Shown piece after piece: positions 23,198 through 36,991 of a DNA stretch of 64,000 nucleotides. Position 1 is the stretch's first letter. Each line of letters opens with the position of its first letter. Source of the DNA: Corticium candelabrum. Taxonomy: Eukaryota; Porifera; Homoscleromorpha; Homosclerophorida; Plakinidae. The DNA is taken from contig NC_085100.1 of assembly GCF_963422355.1 (NCBI RefSeq), positions 4,533,568 to 4,597,567 on the forward strand, given 5' to 3'. Both the position numbers and the translations under genes were made by a program. The notes beneath the pieces were generated by a model. It had not been told where the DNA came from. It saw only the letters and a program-made list of their open reading frames with translations, and did no database searches.

Positions 23198-26100
23198 GTG
23201 TATAAGGCTGATCTGTCTGTCTGTTTGCAGCATCAATCACGTCGAGACCTGACCGTATTAGTGAGAATGCTCTTATTGGTGATTTAGCGTCATAAATTCT
23301 TGTTTTAAGTCTGTCTGTGATCTATACACCTGTTATGTTCTAAGTGATGACGTTTAAAGGGACCGCTGAAATAGGGAACAAATTATCCTGGAGTTTGTGT
23401 CACCTCCACCCTATTGGTACTAATTTACTGTATAAAAAACAGGAAATTAACCACATGGGAGTGTGTTAATTAACTTAACTTGTTTGCCCAGACAAACAAC
23501 TGGCTACAATTACCGCTTATTGGTGGAAATTTGGGTTAATTTTTTTGATCGGAAAAGAACAGGCAAATTAGCTGGCAATAGCAGCAAAACCTTTGAAGTG
23601 ATGTCGGGCAATGGGAATGTAAGAATAGCTGCTGTGACTGTAGATGTGATTTCACCACACATAAGGGGAACAAGCTATACAGAATTTTGTGTTATTCCCA
23701 CTGAATAACCGGATGTCTAGGCCAAGGCAGAAATTTGTATTAATTAATCTAATTAATTTGCTTGGGCAAAGAACGGGCTAATCAGCTAGTTAATAATGAA
23801 ATGATGTGTAGACATGGCACTCGTTGTGCAGGAGAAGTGTCTGCTCAAAAGAATAAAATTTGTGTTACTGGGGTGTCATTCAATGCAAAGATTGGAGGTA
23901 GGCAAACTAACCTAATAATTGTATGAAGTTCTAAAAGAGTATTCTTGTCGCATGAAGTATCAGTATCTGTGCGTACATGTATTTAACATGATTTCTATTG
24001 AACATGTAGGGGTTCGCATGTTGGATGGAGATGTGACAGACATTGTTGAGGGCAGGTCTCTTGGGTTTAATCAACAGCATATTCACATATACAGCAGTAG
24101 CTGGGGTCCTGATGATGATGGGAGGACTGTTGATGGTCCTGCTCGCTTAGCTCGTAGAGCATTTGAAGATGGTGTAACTAAGGGACGAGGTGGACTTGGT
24201 TCTATCTTCATGTGGGCATCTGGAAATGGTGGTCGATCAGGAGATTGCTGCAACTGTGATGGTTATACAAACAGTATATACACATTGTCAATTAGTTCAG
24301 CTACAGATCATGGACAGAAACCTTGGTATTTGGAGCAATGTTCATCGACATTGGCTACAACATATAGCAGTGGATCATATCCAGAGAAAAAGATTGTAAG
24401 TGGACACAGGTATTTAAGGTGGATGTGCTGACTTCTATATCATAGTAGTGCAATGCCTTCTTAAATGATTCGGGTAGCTTTACACTGTGAATTGAGTGTC
24501 TTTGTAGGGTTGTTACTAATTGTCACTGATTCTGTCTAATTGCAGTCTGCTAGAGTAACATAAGCAGCTCTGTCATCAAATCTAATCAGATAACAAATTA
24601 GGAAATCTAGCCAGTTCCTTTGGTGAAATGGTGACAGTGGCATGCTGCATGTCTACCTGTGGTGTGGCTGCAAATACTGGTGTCATTTTATGCTGTGTTA
24701 GTGGAAGTTTACAACTGTGCATGCATGTAGTGTGTCTTTTGTATGTATAAATGGAGGACAAAGAATAACGAACAACAGAGAAGGCATTGACGAGAACACG
24801 TTTCTGCCATTGAACAGCACAAGGAGAACTGTTAGCTGAAGAGCAGGGGTCTACGTAGGCGTATCCGATAATTTTTTGGCTACATAAGTTAAGTTAAAAG
24901 TCATCTGATGGCTTTCAGAAAGAAGCATTGAAGGCTTACTGCGTTCGGCATTGAATGTTCTTTGTAACTGAAGGTATCAAAATGTGACGGTGATGGCAGA
25001 AATTACACAGGTGTGACTGAAAATGCCTTCTATTTTCTATCTCATTGTCTTAATTCCGGCATCCTCATTTGGGGCCATTGATGTGGCTGATTTCTACCAA
25101 AAAATGCTATGTTGGATGAAGATAAGTATAGTGTGCTTATGAAGGCTTTTCGCCCTGACAGCAGCTATCACTCTCTATCTCAGGAAGAGTATGAGGAATC
25201 TAGAGCTTTTCAGTCTATTTGGCTAGAGTTCTCCAGTTGGCTGTCCTACTCTCTGTTGCTGAATGGAGGATTCTGTGTGCCTTGTGTACTCGTTTCTCTT
25301 TCTGAGCAATCGAGAGGTCAGTTAACTAATTTGACCTTGGCATTACATAATTTCACCAGGACTTTCCAGACTTTAAAAGAACATGCCTATCAAGTTAGCC
25401 ATATTTCTTCAACGGAAATGCTGCTGTATTTACTAACCATTTGGAGGGTAGAGCATTGCCAGTGAACTCACAGGTTGTCACAGGTAGAGCAATAAATTTG
25501 AAAATCGAAAAAAGCAGAATTGTTTTCATAGTGTCCCGTTAAGCATACTGTCAGATTCTTGATTTAACTGTATGTACTCATAATGATAGGTGTGATTGCG
25601 TGGTCAGTGGGTATATACAATTATTATTTGGAAACCCCTCTGACTGAGTGTGTATCTGTGCCCCTGAAGAGGTTACACTATCCAGTGGCAAGCACATACC
25701 ATATAAGATGAAAGTTTGGAAGGAACTGAGTTTGGTATTTTCTTGAAAAAGTATATTGGCTGATTTATTTGGCAATTTCCTATTCTGGAATATTGATATT
25801 TATCATTTACTTTTGTAGCACCATATTCAGAACTTGAGAAAGTGGTGAGAAGCACATGTAGGCTTGTTTCCAACAGCATAATTCTTCTCACTCAGACTGT
25901 TGTTTCCCAATGGCTGTTGTATTTGATGATTTTTCATTTTTATGGTTTATTTAAAAGCTTCCTCGTCATCACCGCTGTACTGTTGTTTACATCCCTGTTG
26001 ATAGGGTATAACTGCTGTTAGGGTAGAAGGTAAGTCTGAGTTAGTCTGGGCTGATCTTCTTGAGGTACCTGTACATCACCGTAATAGCTAGCACAGGTTA

Positions 26101-29100
26101 ATCACATCACATTGATTTTCTACAGGAAAAATGTTGCCAGATTTTATATTGGTGGCGACTCATAAAATTGTTAATTTATCAACTGCAATAGTTCATCTTA
26201 TATAGTATTTAATATTGTATTGAAACAAATACAATTTTGGCTGAGACTATGTTAAGTGGCACACACATTTTATCAATGTCATTGTTTATCTACGGTGCAG
26301 TCAGTTTAGTTATAATAATATTTGTAACACTTGAAGTAGGCATTGTAGTCCATTAAATGATTTTGTTTGTTTTATTTGTTTGTTTGACACAGCATGGCTG
26401 TAAGCCATTTCATCAAATAGCCAGGTAGACAGACAGAGTGACACATAGGCAGCAGTGCAGACAGACAGTTTGGAAAGATAAAACTTTGGCACACAATGGT
26501 GCTTTGTAAGTGGCACTTTGTAGGTATGCCTTTGATGATGTTTGTTGCTGACTAGTCGTCAACTGATCTTGATCATGGATGTACTGATTCTCATACTGGA
26601 ACATCGGCTTCAGCTCCACTAGCTGGTGGTATTATGGCATTGGCTCTTGAAGTGAAGTAAGGGCATATGTTGTTAGTGCTAATGATCTCATGCTATATAG
26701 CATGTTTCACTTCAGCCCTAAGCTTTCATGGAGAGATGCACAGCACATTGTTATTCGATCATGCAATGTCACTGATCATAAGGACCCCGACTGGGTGACA
26801 AATGCAGTTGGTCGAAAGGTCAATCACAAGTATGGCTATGGCGTTATTGATGCTCTGAAGTTGGTCAACTTGGCTAGAGTATGGGTGACAGTTCCAGAGA
26901 AGCATATCTGTGAAAAAACATCTGGAATGATTTCCAAGTAAGTCATCAGGTTCCTTATCTGCAAACAGCACATGACTTTGGTAATTGTGTAATATACTGC
27001 AAAACAAACCTTAATTATGTAAATATTATATACTGTAGTTGACTGGTATTTTATGAGTGATTAAAATGCACGCAGAAGTTTGATCCTATGTAGACAACCA
27101 TGAAAATTGTAGGGTTATGAAACTGCCATGCTTTCGTAATGTGCTATTCCACAAGTAAAATAATAACATTAGAAGATCTGGTGTACCAAGAGTTCTTAAC
27201 TGATTTTATGTATTGTTACTTCCACACATTTCAGTTATATTTAGTGTGATGTGTCTCAGTTATATGTTTAGGTTTATTGGTAAGATGGCAACAGCAGAAC
27301 TTGGAGGTTATCTGTGTATCTTTAATGTGTTTTGATGGAATTTAGTTCTATTGTATTGCATAGCTAGGCTAGGTCAACATTTCTCGTTTTTCTCTAACTA
27401 GAAGAAAATGCATTGTGATTACTAAATGAAACCGTTGATGTAACCTTTTACAATGGTGTGCGAGCAGTAAACATTTTGAACTCAACTGTGTGAGTTACTA
27501 AATATCAATATATATTTTGTGCACCTGATCTGATGTGCAGCTTATAGTAGCGGAACATTTAATTCTTTGAAAGAGGTTAGAAGAATCTAAGGTAAGGTCT
27601 GCTCTGGGTATTACAAGCATTTTGTCTTGTTTCAAAACTTCTGTTGACTTGCTGTACATCAAGTTTAGCTCGCTGCAGGCACTGTCATATGTGTTCTTAA
27701 GTAATAGATATATGCATACCATAAATTTAGTACTTTATAGTGTACTGGCACTCACATACTTGGTAATAGGTTTGGGTTGTCATTTGAGATTCTTGCTGAT
27801 GTTAGTGTGCTGTTCTTGTAATGCAATTGACCTATGTTCAGATACAGGACGTTAGGAGCATGTTGGTAGGAACCATATGGATGTTACAGAATGGGCTAGC
27901 CCACAACATGCCAACCACCTGTGAAGTTGTGTGCTGAGTTACACTTGAATGGGCAATGCTGCAGGTTTGCTTTTGGAACATTGCAGTCCGATAGACAAAG
28001 GGGATCGAGTGTGGCGTAGGTGCGATGTGGTCCTGTTGCCCTGGGGCTCCCAAGGGTAGGGCATACACGCATATTGTGCGTGATATGTTTACCACTCTTT
28101 ACCATATTTGGTTCCTACCAGTGCCAGACATCAGGTGTTTGTGCATCTGTAAAAGTCAATTGCAAAAGGTATGTCGTATCTAGTAATATTGTGTGTAGTA
28201 TGGGGTGGGTCTAAATCTAGTTAAGTTAATCTCTAGTTTGATTGGGATAGGTTGGAGTAGTCTATTGCAACTCCAGAACTAATGCTCTGCAGGCAGATTA
28301 TGTCTGTACAGGAAACGTTGACATTTGACATCTTGTACGTGTAGCATGCACGTTTTTATTCATTTTGGCATGAAAGCTTAGGTGTCTGTCATTTTAATTG
28401 ACAGAGCAATACTGAGTACTTTAGTGTTTGGGTTCGTATAATTAATATTATTATTGGTTGTGTATAGGTGCACAGTGTGCTAGCTACATTTTAAGTTTGC
28501 TTGCTTGAAAATTTCTGATTCTTAATAAGAAAGTGATCTGCTTAATTTTTGCGAAAATACTAGAGTCATGACTCACAAGTCAAGTGTGGTTGAGATTGGA
28601 TTGAGAACAACATATGCAGATGCTGCTCCCCTCTCGTTATCTGTAAGGCGGGAGATGTCTCCCCGCCTTACGGACAGTGAGGACGGGAAAGTACATTGTA
28701 TACTCTGTGTGTTTACGGATGGATGTTTGTGTATTGTAGGACAGTGTTAGGCAACCGTTTAGTGTTACGAATGACTACTGATGGATGTAAAGGAACTGCA
28801 AAGGAAGTGAATTATCTTGAGCATGTTCAAGCTCGTGTCACGTTGAAATCAAACCGCAGAGGATCTGTTGCCTTATTTCTGACTTCACCTAAAGGCACTA
28901 AGTCACAGCTATTACACTTCAGAAACAGTGACGCATCAAGCGAAGGATTTTCTGGGTGGCCTTTCATGACCACTCACTGTTGGGAGGAATACCCAGTTGG
29001 AGAATGGACGTTTGAAGTTGAAGCAAGTAGCCACTACAGTCATGTTGTATTGGTGAAATGGGACTTGGTTCTTCATGGAACTAAGGATCCACCTCAAGCT

Positions 29101-29829
29101 CATCCTGTTCATTGTGCTAGTGAGTGTGATGAAACAAATGGTTGTAGAGGACCTACTTCAACTAACTGTAGCCAGTGTTTTGGTCTTCGAGGTGATGATG
29201 GGAAGGTCACATGTGTTACAAGTTGTCCAGATAAACTGTATGGGGACAGAAAAATGAAACAGTGTCTTGTGTGTCATGAAACATGCTCTTCTTGTCGTGG
29301 TCCTATGGACAGTGATTGCCTCACATGTGTACAAGGGAAAACTCTGTCTGAAGGAAAGTGTCTCAGTGGCTGTGCTCCTGGGTCTTTTCAGTCATCTAAT
29401 GGTCAGCAGATTAATTGTAGTCATTGTCATTCAACATGCTCTGAATGTGTGGGAGCAAGTGCTAGTGACTGTACACATTGCAAAGAAGGACATGTGCTCC
29501 ATGGATCAGCATGCACTTCACAATGTCCAGATGGCATGTTTGCAGAAACAAGCAGCAAACAATGTGTTCCATGTCACAAAAGCTGTCTGACATGTGATGG
29601 TGCCTATGCAACAGACTGCAAGGTTTGTCACAAAGGAATGCTTCTTGAAGAAACTACAGGCCAGTGTTTAGGTCACAGTTCTGATGGCTACTATCAATCC
29701 GTTGCTTCTCCTTGTTCGTCTTCCTCCTCCTCCTGTTCCTCCTTTATGTTAAGTTTGATTGCTCTCAGAGCATTTTTAAGCAGTTTTGTTGGCTTGTTGA
29801 TCCTCTGTGTGCCTATGGTAATTTTGTAG
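19059..29829 (+). CDS. furin/PCSK5-type proprotein convertase, copy A (truncated, chimeric C-terminus)
   Basis: Subtilisin-like endoprotease of the secretory pathway that cleaves after basic motifs. Exons: 19059-19223, 19288-19392, 19448-19540, 19617-19725, 19789-19826, 22989-23065, 23812-23897, 24010-24395, 26556-26656, 26716-26937, 28740-29829; 823 aa. Signal peptide 1 to about 21, prodomain with autoprocessing site KKRVKR|D, catalytic domain with D156, H197, oxyanion N297 and S370 (GTSASAP), P domain ([15 protein letters not shown]), then four furin-like Cys repeats. Sequence shared with copy B stops after DGYYQS (about 29,700). The frame then continues into antisense RGP1 exon 3, adding about 41 residues with a Ser-rich linker and a hydrophobic stretch ([11 protein letters not shown] ... 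VPMVIL), and stops at 29,827. Compared with copy B it has lost about 22 repeats, the transmembrane helix and the tail. All splice sites and catalytic residues are intact. Confidence 0.9.
19726..19788 (+). other. 63-nt stop-free intron after the catalytic aspartate, copy A
   Basis: Spliced reading gives [11 protein letters not shown], the family sequence. The intron has a weak donor (GTCTGA), is exactly 21 codons long and contains no stop. Retention would insert [20 protein letters not shown] plus one residue. The same length and open frame are kept in copy B (36502-36564). Confidence 0.75.
20169..20192. repeat. (TG)n microsatellite, convertase A intron 5
   Basis: Short TG run. The homologous tract in copy B (36,947-36,989) is longer. 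Confidence 0.9.
23066..23811 (+). other. convertase A intron 6 with (TA)n and insertion
   Basis: 746 bp against only 79 bp in copy B (42149-42227). The excess carries (TA)n at about 23,132-23,196 and an AT-rich insert. Parts of the insert (GGAACAAATTATCCTGGAGT; GGGCTAATCAGCT) recur at 51.38-51.50 kb, so a repeated element is likely. The 81-codon frame in it matches no family I know. Confidence 0.6.
24844..25663 (+). mobile_element. hAT element remnant with 8-bp target duplication (copy A only)
   Basis: Inserted in convertase A intron 8. Flanks CTGAAGAG at 24,836-24,843 and 25,664-25,671 form a perfect 8-bp duplication; unit B has the single site (CTAAAGAT, 46.03 kb). Left end CAGGGGTC, right end GTGCCC. 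Inside, frame 25,109-25,465 reads [24 protein letters not shown], the TTF-type zinc-finger block that precedes hAT transposase domains. Transposase otherwise missing. Confidence 0.75.
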
Positions 29830-32800
29830 CTATATTTGATTATCTGCCTTCTGTAAGAAGGTGGTGCTGTCACTGGAATTACTTCAGTGTACATAGATAT
29901 CTAAGACACCGAGTGCATTACTAGTAGTGCAGGTTAGATACATGGTGATTGATTACTGACTCTGTTTTCTTGGTTTCCCAATGTTATAAAGTAATTCAAG
30001 ATGTTACAATCACTTGCTGTGATCTTTGTCATAGTTTAAATATAGCCAATGCCACCAAATAACATGATAGACCACCAAGACTTATCTACATGTTGATATG
30101 TCTTTTCAACATGATGCTGCTCATAACCACTGTCTTTATTAAACTGTGTGTGTTCAGATCTACTTGTCTAGTTTAACCCAGCTGAACATATAATAAATAA
30201 CAACGAAAGGTATGAGCTAGCAATATGTTAGAAAGAAAAATTAACAGATTTAAACGAAATCATTAATGAAAGCTTGATGTACACTAAGACTAATAATCAA
30301 GATTTAGCACAGTAGTTTGTGAAAATAGAAAGGTTGTACGTGTAGTGCCACCAGTATATCTTCTGGGATACGCACTAAGCACATGTTTCTCAGTGATGAC
30401 ACAAAAATATCTAAGGCCAAGATGCTGTTCAGTAACCATCACTCTTTGGCTAGAGGCATCGTCTGTTATAGTACATTCACATGAGCACACATACAGAGCC
30501 AAGCTGACACAAGCTAGAGTGAAAGCGAGTGGTGCCAACTAGTTGGTGTGCTTTAATTTTTGCACACACACTAGCATTCATCATGTGCTAAACGTGCACG
30601 TGCTATAGCTGTGGATCAAAACCAAGAGCTGTCTTATGTTTTGTGTAGCTGTGCAACTGTAAATCGTGTAATTACCCGAGGCCTGGATATCCGGGCTAGG
30701 GTATAGTAGTCTGACGTGCGACCGACCGTACGACAGTATTTATACTCGATTAGCACAGATGCAAATGAAGCTATTCCGACCAATAGACGAAAAGTGGTGT
30801 CATACCGACCAATAGACGAACGTGATGTCATCATAAGGCTCCATCTCGTTTGGTAGCTGTGCTACGACAATTTGTGCTACGAGAATTTGTGCCTCTCCCC
30901 CCAAGTGTCCATCCTGTACATGCATGTTGTCTATTCCTTTCTTTACATAAGGGTTTAGCACATAGAAACAACGCCTAGTCTACATTTGCACGTGTCTGTT
31001 TTCCCAACAACAACCAGGCGTCTAGCTAGAGAGCGAAGGTGCTGGATTCTAGCCTCTCCCAGATGCAGTGTGGATTGCAGCCCCGGATGCGCTTCCATCA
31101 CCACTACCGTACAGTACACCCCTAAAAAGCTGGGCTAAAACCTCAAAACATTATCACGTGACGAGATATGTGATTACATAAACCGGCCGAGGGTTTAGCA
31201 CTGTTAGCACTGTAATGTACTTCTCTAGTTATTTGTACTGTATTGTATAGCGTTGACAGCAAGAACCGTATGTAGGAGGTGTGCATACGCGCCATTTGTA
31301 GGTACTAAGCATTGGCTGTCTGTTACCCTGCTTGATCACACGGTGCAAGGAGACCATGCCATCCTGGCCAGGTCAGCACTGCTCAGCACAACTTCGTCCA
31401 CGTTCACATGTACACAACATTCTGAAACCGAGTTGACGCGCATACCCCGTTACAAGTCCTCATGTATATGTAACAGTGAAGGGACGCTATCAGTAACGTG
31501 AAAATAAAATAAAGTACATCATGTGCGCAAACGTTTCTATTTTGTATACTCTTCATAAAAACCAAAGAAAGATTTTGTTGACATAATACATGCAACTGAA
31601 CCATAAAACTATTGACAGCAAGCATTTGGAGTACATAATCCTCTGCCAAGGCATCTCAGTTTCTTCCTAACAAAAGCAGTTATTTCCATGGCAATTGCGG
31701 AAAGGCTTTTGTGTCTGGTCTTCACCTTAGCATGTACACAATCAGTCTAATTAATTGCATGGAGATATGTACTGTAGGGGTGTGCAAAAGCGAAATTGGG
31801 ATTCATCTCACTTTCTTGTCAAAATGTTTTAAGCAGAGAGGAGATCCGGATTAATTACAAAAAAAAAGTTCTAAACTAATCGATTGTTCCTCTGTCATAG
31901 TTCTACCATCCCACCAAATTTCATCAAAATCCATCCACATGTCTCAATTGAGTAATCCCGGCCACAAATAAAATAACCAACAAACAAACCAGCCCAGAAG
32001 AAAACACAACCCTTTGGCAAAGGCCATTTTGATGGCTTGAAGCCTCTTTGTAGATTTAATTCTAGATGAGCAGTTTAGGTCATGCAAGTATATAACTAGA
32101 TTGGAACAGTGTCACTATCGGTATGGTCTCATGATTGATGTAAAAATATGAACTGTGTTTCTTTAGTTATAATAAACTCTAGTGTAATTATCTTACAAGA
32201 AATGGCTCATACATCTCTTGGTTTCTCCATGCAGGAGATAGCCTGCATGATGTCATGCATGCACAGGCTAGAACAATTGAGACAACTAGCTATAGGGCAT
32301 AACCCAGGTTCGATCACCGCAAAATGCAACACGATATCAGCATCACAAACAAGACTAATTAACGCTAATTAACAATTATATATTTAAGTAAAATAACGTA
32401 ATATTTAAAAAATTCATTAGTCGTGAAGATTGTAGAAATAAAACTAAAAAATCCACACTGATCATTTTGTCCATCACCTAACATCATGTGTTGGCATTCT
32501 CTTAGCTGCTCAGATATACCACACAATACAATGTAATGTTCAACAGTTTGCTTCCCACCTGTGTATGCCACTAATTCAAACTACGACTGACCAGGTTATT
32601 CTTGTTGCTATACAGCCATGTATGTTGTGGCTTCATTCCTTGAAAATAGTATTAGCTAGAAAGAGCATTTTGTCCTTCAAGTTACAACTTTAATTAGTTA
32701 GATAAGGTCCATTTTTGTCAAGCATTTAATTATAGATGCACCTCAGCACAAGTTTAAAATTACAACCTGACTGACACACAGACAGGAAGACCAACAAACA

Positions 32801-33180
32801 GGCAAGCAGACAGACGAATAGACAAAGAAATGGACAGATTAGGTTAGGGTGTGAGATTCCAGTGTCGAGTAGTAGATACTATGATTGTAGCAAAGGCCTA
32901 GATCTACTCACACAGCTCATTTGATCACATGCAAATCAGGAGGTGGGCCTGAACTTCACTCAATTGTGTCAACATGATGCAACTGTCTAATTAATTAAGT
33001 CGATTAATTAATTAAACTTACCACCAGATATAGCCGCAGTATAATTAATAACCATAAATCAGCATCATTTTCTTCAACCCAAACTCCAGGATAGATTGTG
33101 ACCTAGATGCTGTTAGCAGAGGCATCCAAGAGAGAGGCAAAGTATTTATAGGGGTAAACTTCTGCCAGAAGGGGTAGCAC

Positions 33181-33799
<619 letters not shown>

Positions 33800-33800
<1 letters not shown>

Positions 33801-35456
33801 GAATGAATAAGACTTTATTTTATGACAGGAATCCCTCGACATAGTAACCGATCTTCTGGGAACAGTGCTTAAAAAACTATTTACACTACTAGTTACACTA
33901 AATCTAATGAAGCGTACAGGTATAGTGTAGACGATATCTAAACACTACTCTATTTGAAATAGTTCTCAATGACAAAGGGAGCGAGTTCCAAAAACACTGG
34001 GCCCGATAGAAGAAGGTCTACGGCGCTCAGTGTGCAGCCGGTCGTGAGAGGATGAGTCCTGACACTGAGAGTCGCGTGCCATACGTGATGCATGTTGATG
34101 TCCGCCTTCTGGAATCAAACACAAATTTCGCTGGGAGCCAGTGAATACAAACTGCGATGAGCTAGATATCCTAAGTAGGAAGCATGACGTGTCTTGCAGG
34201 TGCTCAAGCCATATTTTGCAAGGATAGGTGAAATATCACCAGTGCATGGGCTCCCTACCATGACAACCATGGTGGACTCGTGACATCGCTTTTCAATTGT
34301 CTGAAGCCCAGCCGAAATACCAGCAGCACCATAATTCAAAACAGAAGAATAGTAGTCAAGATCCGGTTGACTAATCGATCGCACAAACGCCACACGAGCA
34401 GGAACATTTAGTAAATTGAATGACCTATATAAAACGCCTAATTTTCGTGCAACTTTCTTCACAACTAAACTCAAATGGGAACACCAATTCAGATTGTGAT
34501 AAAAAATAACACCCAGATATTTTGCAGAGTCCACTGGTTGAGAGCAACGTCATCCACAGTAATTGATAAAAGAACAATAATTAATTGTATCACAAAATTT
34601 TTGAAATAGAACCAATTTAGATTTTTATCCATCTAGCATCATCAAATTGTCTCTGAACCAGGCTGCTAGATAAACAAGTTAATATCAGTTTGAAGAACAG
34701 ACAACACATCATTATGATGAATCACCAGATGCAGAAAAGACAGGTGTCATTAGATTAGTTTAGTTTAGTTTAGTTCTAGTAGGGAGACTATTCAATCAAA
34801 AGATTGATCTACCATAGTGCTCAGATAACACATACTAAATACTACATTGACAAACATAAACTAAAACTAAGCTAGTTTACGAGCAAAAGAGTTTTAAGGT
34901 TCTTTTTTGAAGGACAGTAAAGTAATGTATGTTTTAATTATAGCTGGCAAGTTGTTCCAAAGTTGACTTCCTCTATAGTGAAAGGTTCTCTTCATAAAGT
35001 TGGTTCTCGGTGTTGACAGTAACAGACTTTTACTGTTATAGTAGTCACACGAGAACATAGAGATGCTCAGAAAGTAAAGATGTTACGCATGTATCCCGGT
35101 GCTAAATTGTGTATCAGCATATGAAATGACTGAAGAACATAAATCATCTAAAGGGAGGTCACTTGTGTAGAAATTGAATAATAGTGGCCCAAGTTTTGAA
35201 CCTTGTAGAACCCCTCTCAAGCAGCGAGACCGAAATGACTTCACATCTCCAACTTGGACAAGCTGCCAATGATCCAATAGATAATTTTGACAGCCACATA
35301 TGAACATTACCTACCACCCCACATTTGGCAAACTTTCTAAGCAGACACATTGATAGTTCACAGTGTCAGACACAAGTCAAGAAAGACTACACCTGAGCAA
35401 CGGCTATTATCCTTTGCTTCTAGGAGGTTATCTGCTAGGATTCCCACAGCATCCTG

Positions 35457-35535
<79 letters not shown>

Positions 35536-35717
35536 TGTGACTCCGGAATAAGCGAGTTAGATTCCAAAAATGAATTCAGTGGACAGAAAACAAAGTGCTC
35601 CAACAACTTGGAAACGGATGATAGTAACGATCCTGGGCGATAATTAAGGTCACTTCTCACCAGACTTGAAAACCCGAGTAGAGTGACCCTTGAACATTTC
35701 GAGTCACTGTCATTTTG
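33800..35717 (-). mobile_element. degenerate non-LTR retrotransposon (RT domain)
   Basis: Minus strand, 5' to 3': [19 protein letters not shown] (RT start, about 35,650), then a (TA)n tract, [39 protein letters not shown] (finger/palm), SYADTQ (decayed YADD), DSAKYLGVIFYHNLNW, and LLNVPARVAFVRSI..LDYYSSVLNYG (thumb/C-terminus). The 3' end has AATAAAG and a (TTCA)n tail meeting the (GAAT)n of the plus-strand LINE ends. Many frameshifts. Inserted in unit B only. Confidence 0.75.
35459..35531. repeat. (TA)n microsatellite inside LINE RT
   Basis: 73 bp of TA between two recognisable RT blocks of the LINE, so it expanded within or was inserted into the element. Confidence 0.95.
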
Positions 35718-35861
35718 GTAGGATACCAAACAGAGAAATTGGCTGAAAAGGCACAATATTAGCACGAACTTCAATCATCATGATCAGTTAGTGACAAGTA
35801 CACGTACACAAAACGTGGGGGTGTACGCGTGACCACAACTCTGCGCATGCTCAAATGCGAG

Positions 35862-36945
35862 ATGGCGGAAGTGTGTCGCTTACTTTTCTTTGTGTCAATC
35901 TTGATTGTATGTTCTGTCTCTGAGATTACGTACACGAACGATTGGGCCGTAGAAGTGTATGGAAGTCAAGATGAAGCGAACAGGCTAGCGGCTCGAAGCG
36001 GTTTTGTGAATCTGGGAAATGTAAATTTCGTTACGCTGTTACACCTCTAGTATTGGCCGCTCTAAAACTGTTTCTCGTAATTTAGGTTGGCTCTCTAGAG
36101 TTTTTCTATCATTTTCAGCGCCCTAATCATCCTCGTCGTTCACGTCGTTCGGCGCACTATCACACAGTCAGACTGGCTGCCCTACCCCAGGTTGTCTACA
36201 TACATGTTGTGAGTCACGTGGTTAACGGAATAATGGCTGATGTAGGTGAAATGGGTAGAGCAGCAGACAGTGAAGAAGCGGGTGAAACGAGATTTCCAAA
36301 TGCCGGAAGATCCGTGGTTTCCAAAACAATGGTATTTGGTGAGTATTCTGACATCGTAGGGACGCTAGAGAACGAACAGGAAACGTTGTCGTTTTTTTTT
36401 GTAGCTGAATACGGGACCTTCTAATTTAGACCATAACGTTTTGCCAGTCTGGAAACAGGGAGTGTCAGGGAAGGGTGTGGTTGTCTCCATTCTAGATGAC
36501 GGTCTGAGATTTATTTACGTGTCTGATTTTATTATTGTAGTAATCTTGGTTTCTTTATTGGTAGGAATTGAGCACGACCATCCTGACCTGAAAGACAACT
36601 ATGTAAGTTTATATTTTATATACACAAGTACTAAAACATGCTTATATAAGACTGAAGTACAGTAAGTAATGGTTTCGTCTTCCTGTAACACAGTTGATCG
36701 GCTAAGAGAGCTGTGTATACATAACATATGACTGTCTGTAAGCAAAGTTAGTTCGTTGGACTCACATTGAGTGATTAGTTTGTTCACTTTAGGATGGGCT
36801 CATTCTATTTGGTTGTACAAATCTAGGAAGGTTTTTGTCGATTTTACGGCACTTATTGTGTAACGACGTTTTGTTGGCAGTCTCTGATCTTGGTGTAGAA
36901 TTATTTATTATGTAGCCAGTCTTTTTACTTTTTGAAATTCTAATG

Positions 36946-36991
<46 letters not shown>

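Larger units (their letters stand above)
11703..29704. repeat. tandem segmental duplication, unit A (18.0 kb)
   Basis: From RGP1 exon 3 (about 11,703) to convertase exon 11 (about 29,704). Every convertase exon, and many intronic and intergenic stretches such as GATCATTTTGTCCATCACC (14.2 and 32.46 kb), recur in the same order in unit B. The left breakpoint is in a CT-rich TCC run of RGP1 exon 3; the right one follows TATCAATCC in the furin-repeat region. Confidence 0.9.

Noticed and set aside
29694..29894. 66-codon minus frame ([14 protein letters not shown]) as a separate gene
   Set aside because: It is the truncated duplicate of RGP1 exon 3 with a 4-nt insertion near its acceptor and no downstream exons.
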